Positions 63,891-64,000 of a DNA stretch of 64,000 nucleotides are shown in pieces. Numbering within the stretch: the stretch's first letter is position 1; each line of letters begins with the position of its first letter. The position numbers and the translations under genes are program-made. The notes under the pieces are model-generated. The model saw only the letters and a program-made list of their open reading frames with translations, was not told the DNA's origin and ran no database searches. This stretch comes from Microglena sp. YARC. Taxonomy: Eukaryota; Chlorophyta; Chlorophyceae; Chlamydomonadales; Chlamydomonadaceae. The stretch spans positions 32,544,319 to 32,608,318 of the forward strand of contig CM039466.1 in NCBI GenBank assembly GCA_022414725.1. The letters run 5' to 3'.

Positions 63891-64000
63891 CATTACATTA
63901 CATTACATTACATTACATTACATGTTAAAGTCTACTTGACACCGCGAGGGTGTATGAGACTCTGTGCTTTAAAACAAAAAGAAAAAGCACCCACAAAGCA
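63891..64000 (-). mobile_element. LINE 3' end entering the window edge
   Basis: About six or seven CATTA units, then the same 3' UTR as at 28565. It interrupts copy B at GTCCAATCTA, where copy A continues without it. The rest is outside the window. Confidence 0.85.

Overview
This is a eukaryotic nuclear window. It has GT-AG splice sites, a nuclear-type tRNA-Leu, LINE, Copia and hAT-like elements, and very dense simple repeats. The first element matches the Dualen/RandI layout (RT, then RNase H, then restriction-like endonuclease), which is known from Chlamydomonas. Together with GTGAGT/GTAGGT donors and Gly/Ala/Glu-rich proteins, this suggests a green alga. That is an inference, not a proof.

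Layout. (1) 1-5.3 kb: 3' half of a decayed Dualen-like retrotransposon (+). (2) 5.3-8.2 kb: repeat clusters, microsatellites and a second Dualen-like 3' end. (3) 8.2-26.8 kb: one plus-strand gene for an acidic coiled-coil protein. I recognise seven exons of 78, 30, 33, 42, 27 and 80 codons plus a long last exon, all phase 0. Its introns are almost entirely tandem arrays of degenerate copies of the exon edges: arrays before an exon repeat its acceptor and 5' edge, and arrays after it repeat its 3' edge and donor. One array repeats a complete 15-nt microexon with both splice sites. This is the most unusual structure in the window. (4) 27.7-33.1 kb: a LINE RT relic that has received a hAT-like MITE, a second small inverted-repeat insertion and a 3.4 kb 5'-truncated LINE on the minus strand, followed by a 60-bp minisatellite. 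(5) 33.1-40.7 kb: a Copia element (-) with 337-bp LTRs, target duplication GGACG, and a LINE 3' end inside its left LTR. (6) 40.7-42.1 kb: repeats and a tRNA-Leu(UAG). (7) 42.4-46.9 kb: single-copy DNA with the C-terminal half of a protein kinase gene (-), ending at a palindromic tract. (8) 46.9-63.9 kb: a second, nearly identical copy of 23.28-42.38 kb in direct orientation, including the last exon of the coiled-coil gene, the RT relic, the minisatellite, the Copia element and the tRNA.

The two copies share nested insertions and differ by one LINE insertion, array lengths, a few indels and about 1 kb found only in copy B. This orders events: Copia insertion, LINE insertion into its LTR, duplication, then LINE insertion in copy A. 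Reading frames are often broken by one-base indels in homopolymers, and each copy is often intact where the other is broken. Some lesions may therefore be long-read consensus errors, and the duplication itself could be two haplotypes joined in assembly.
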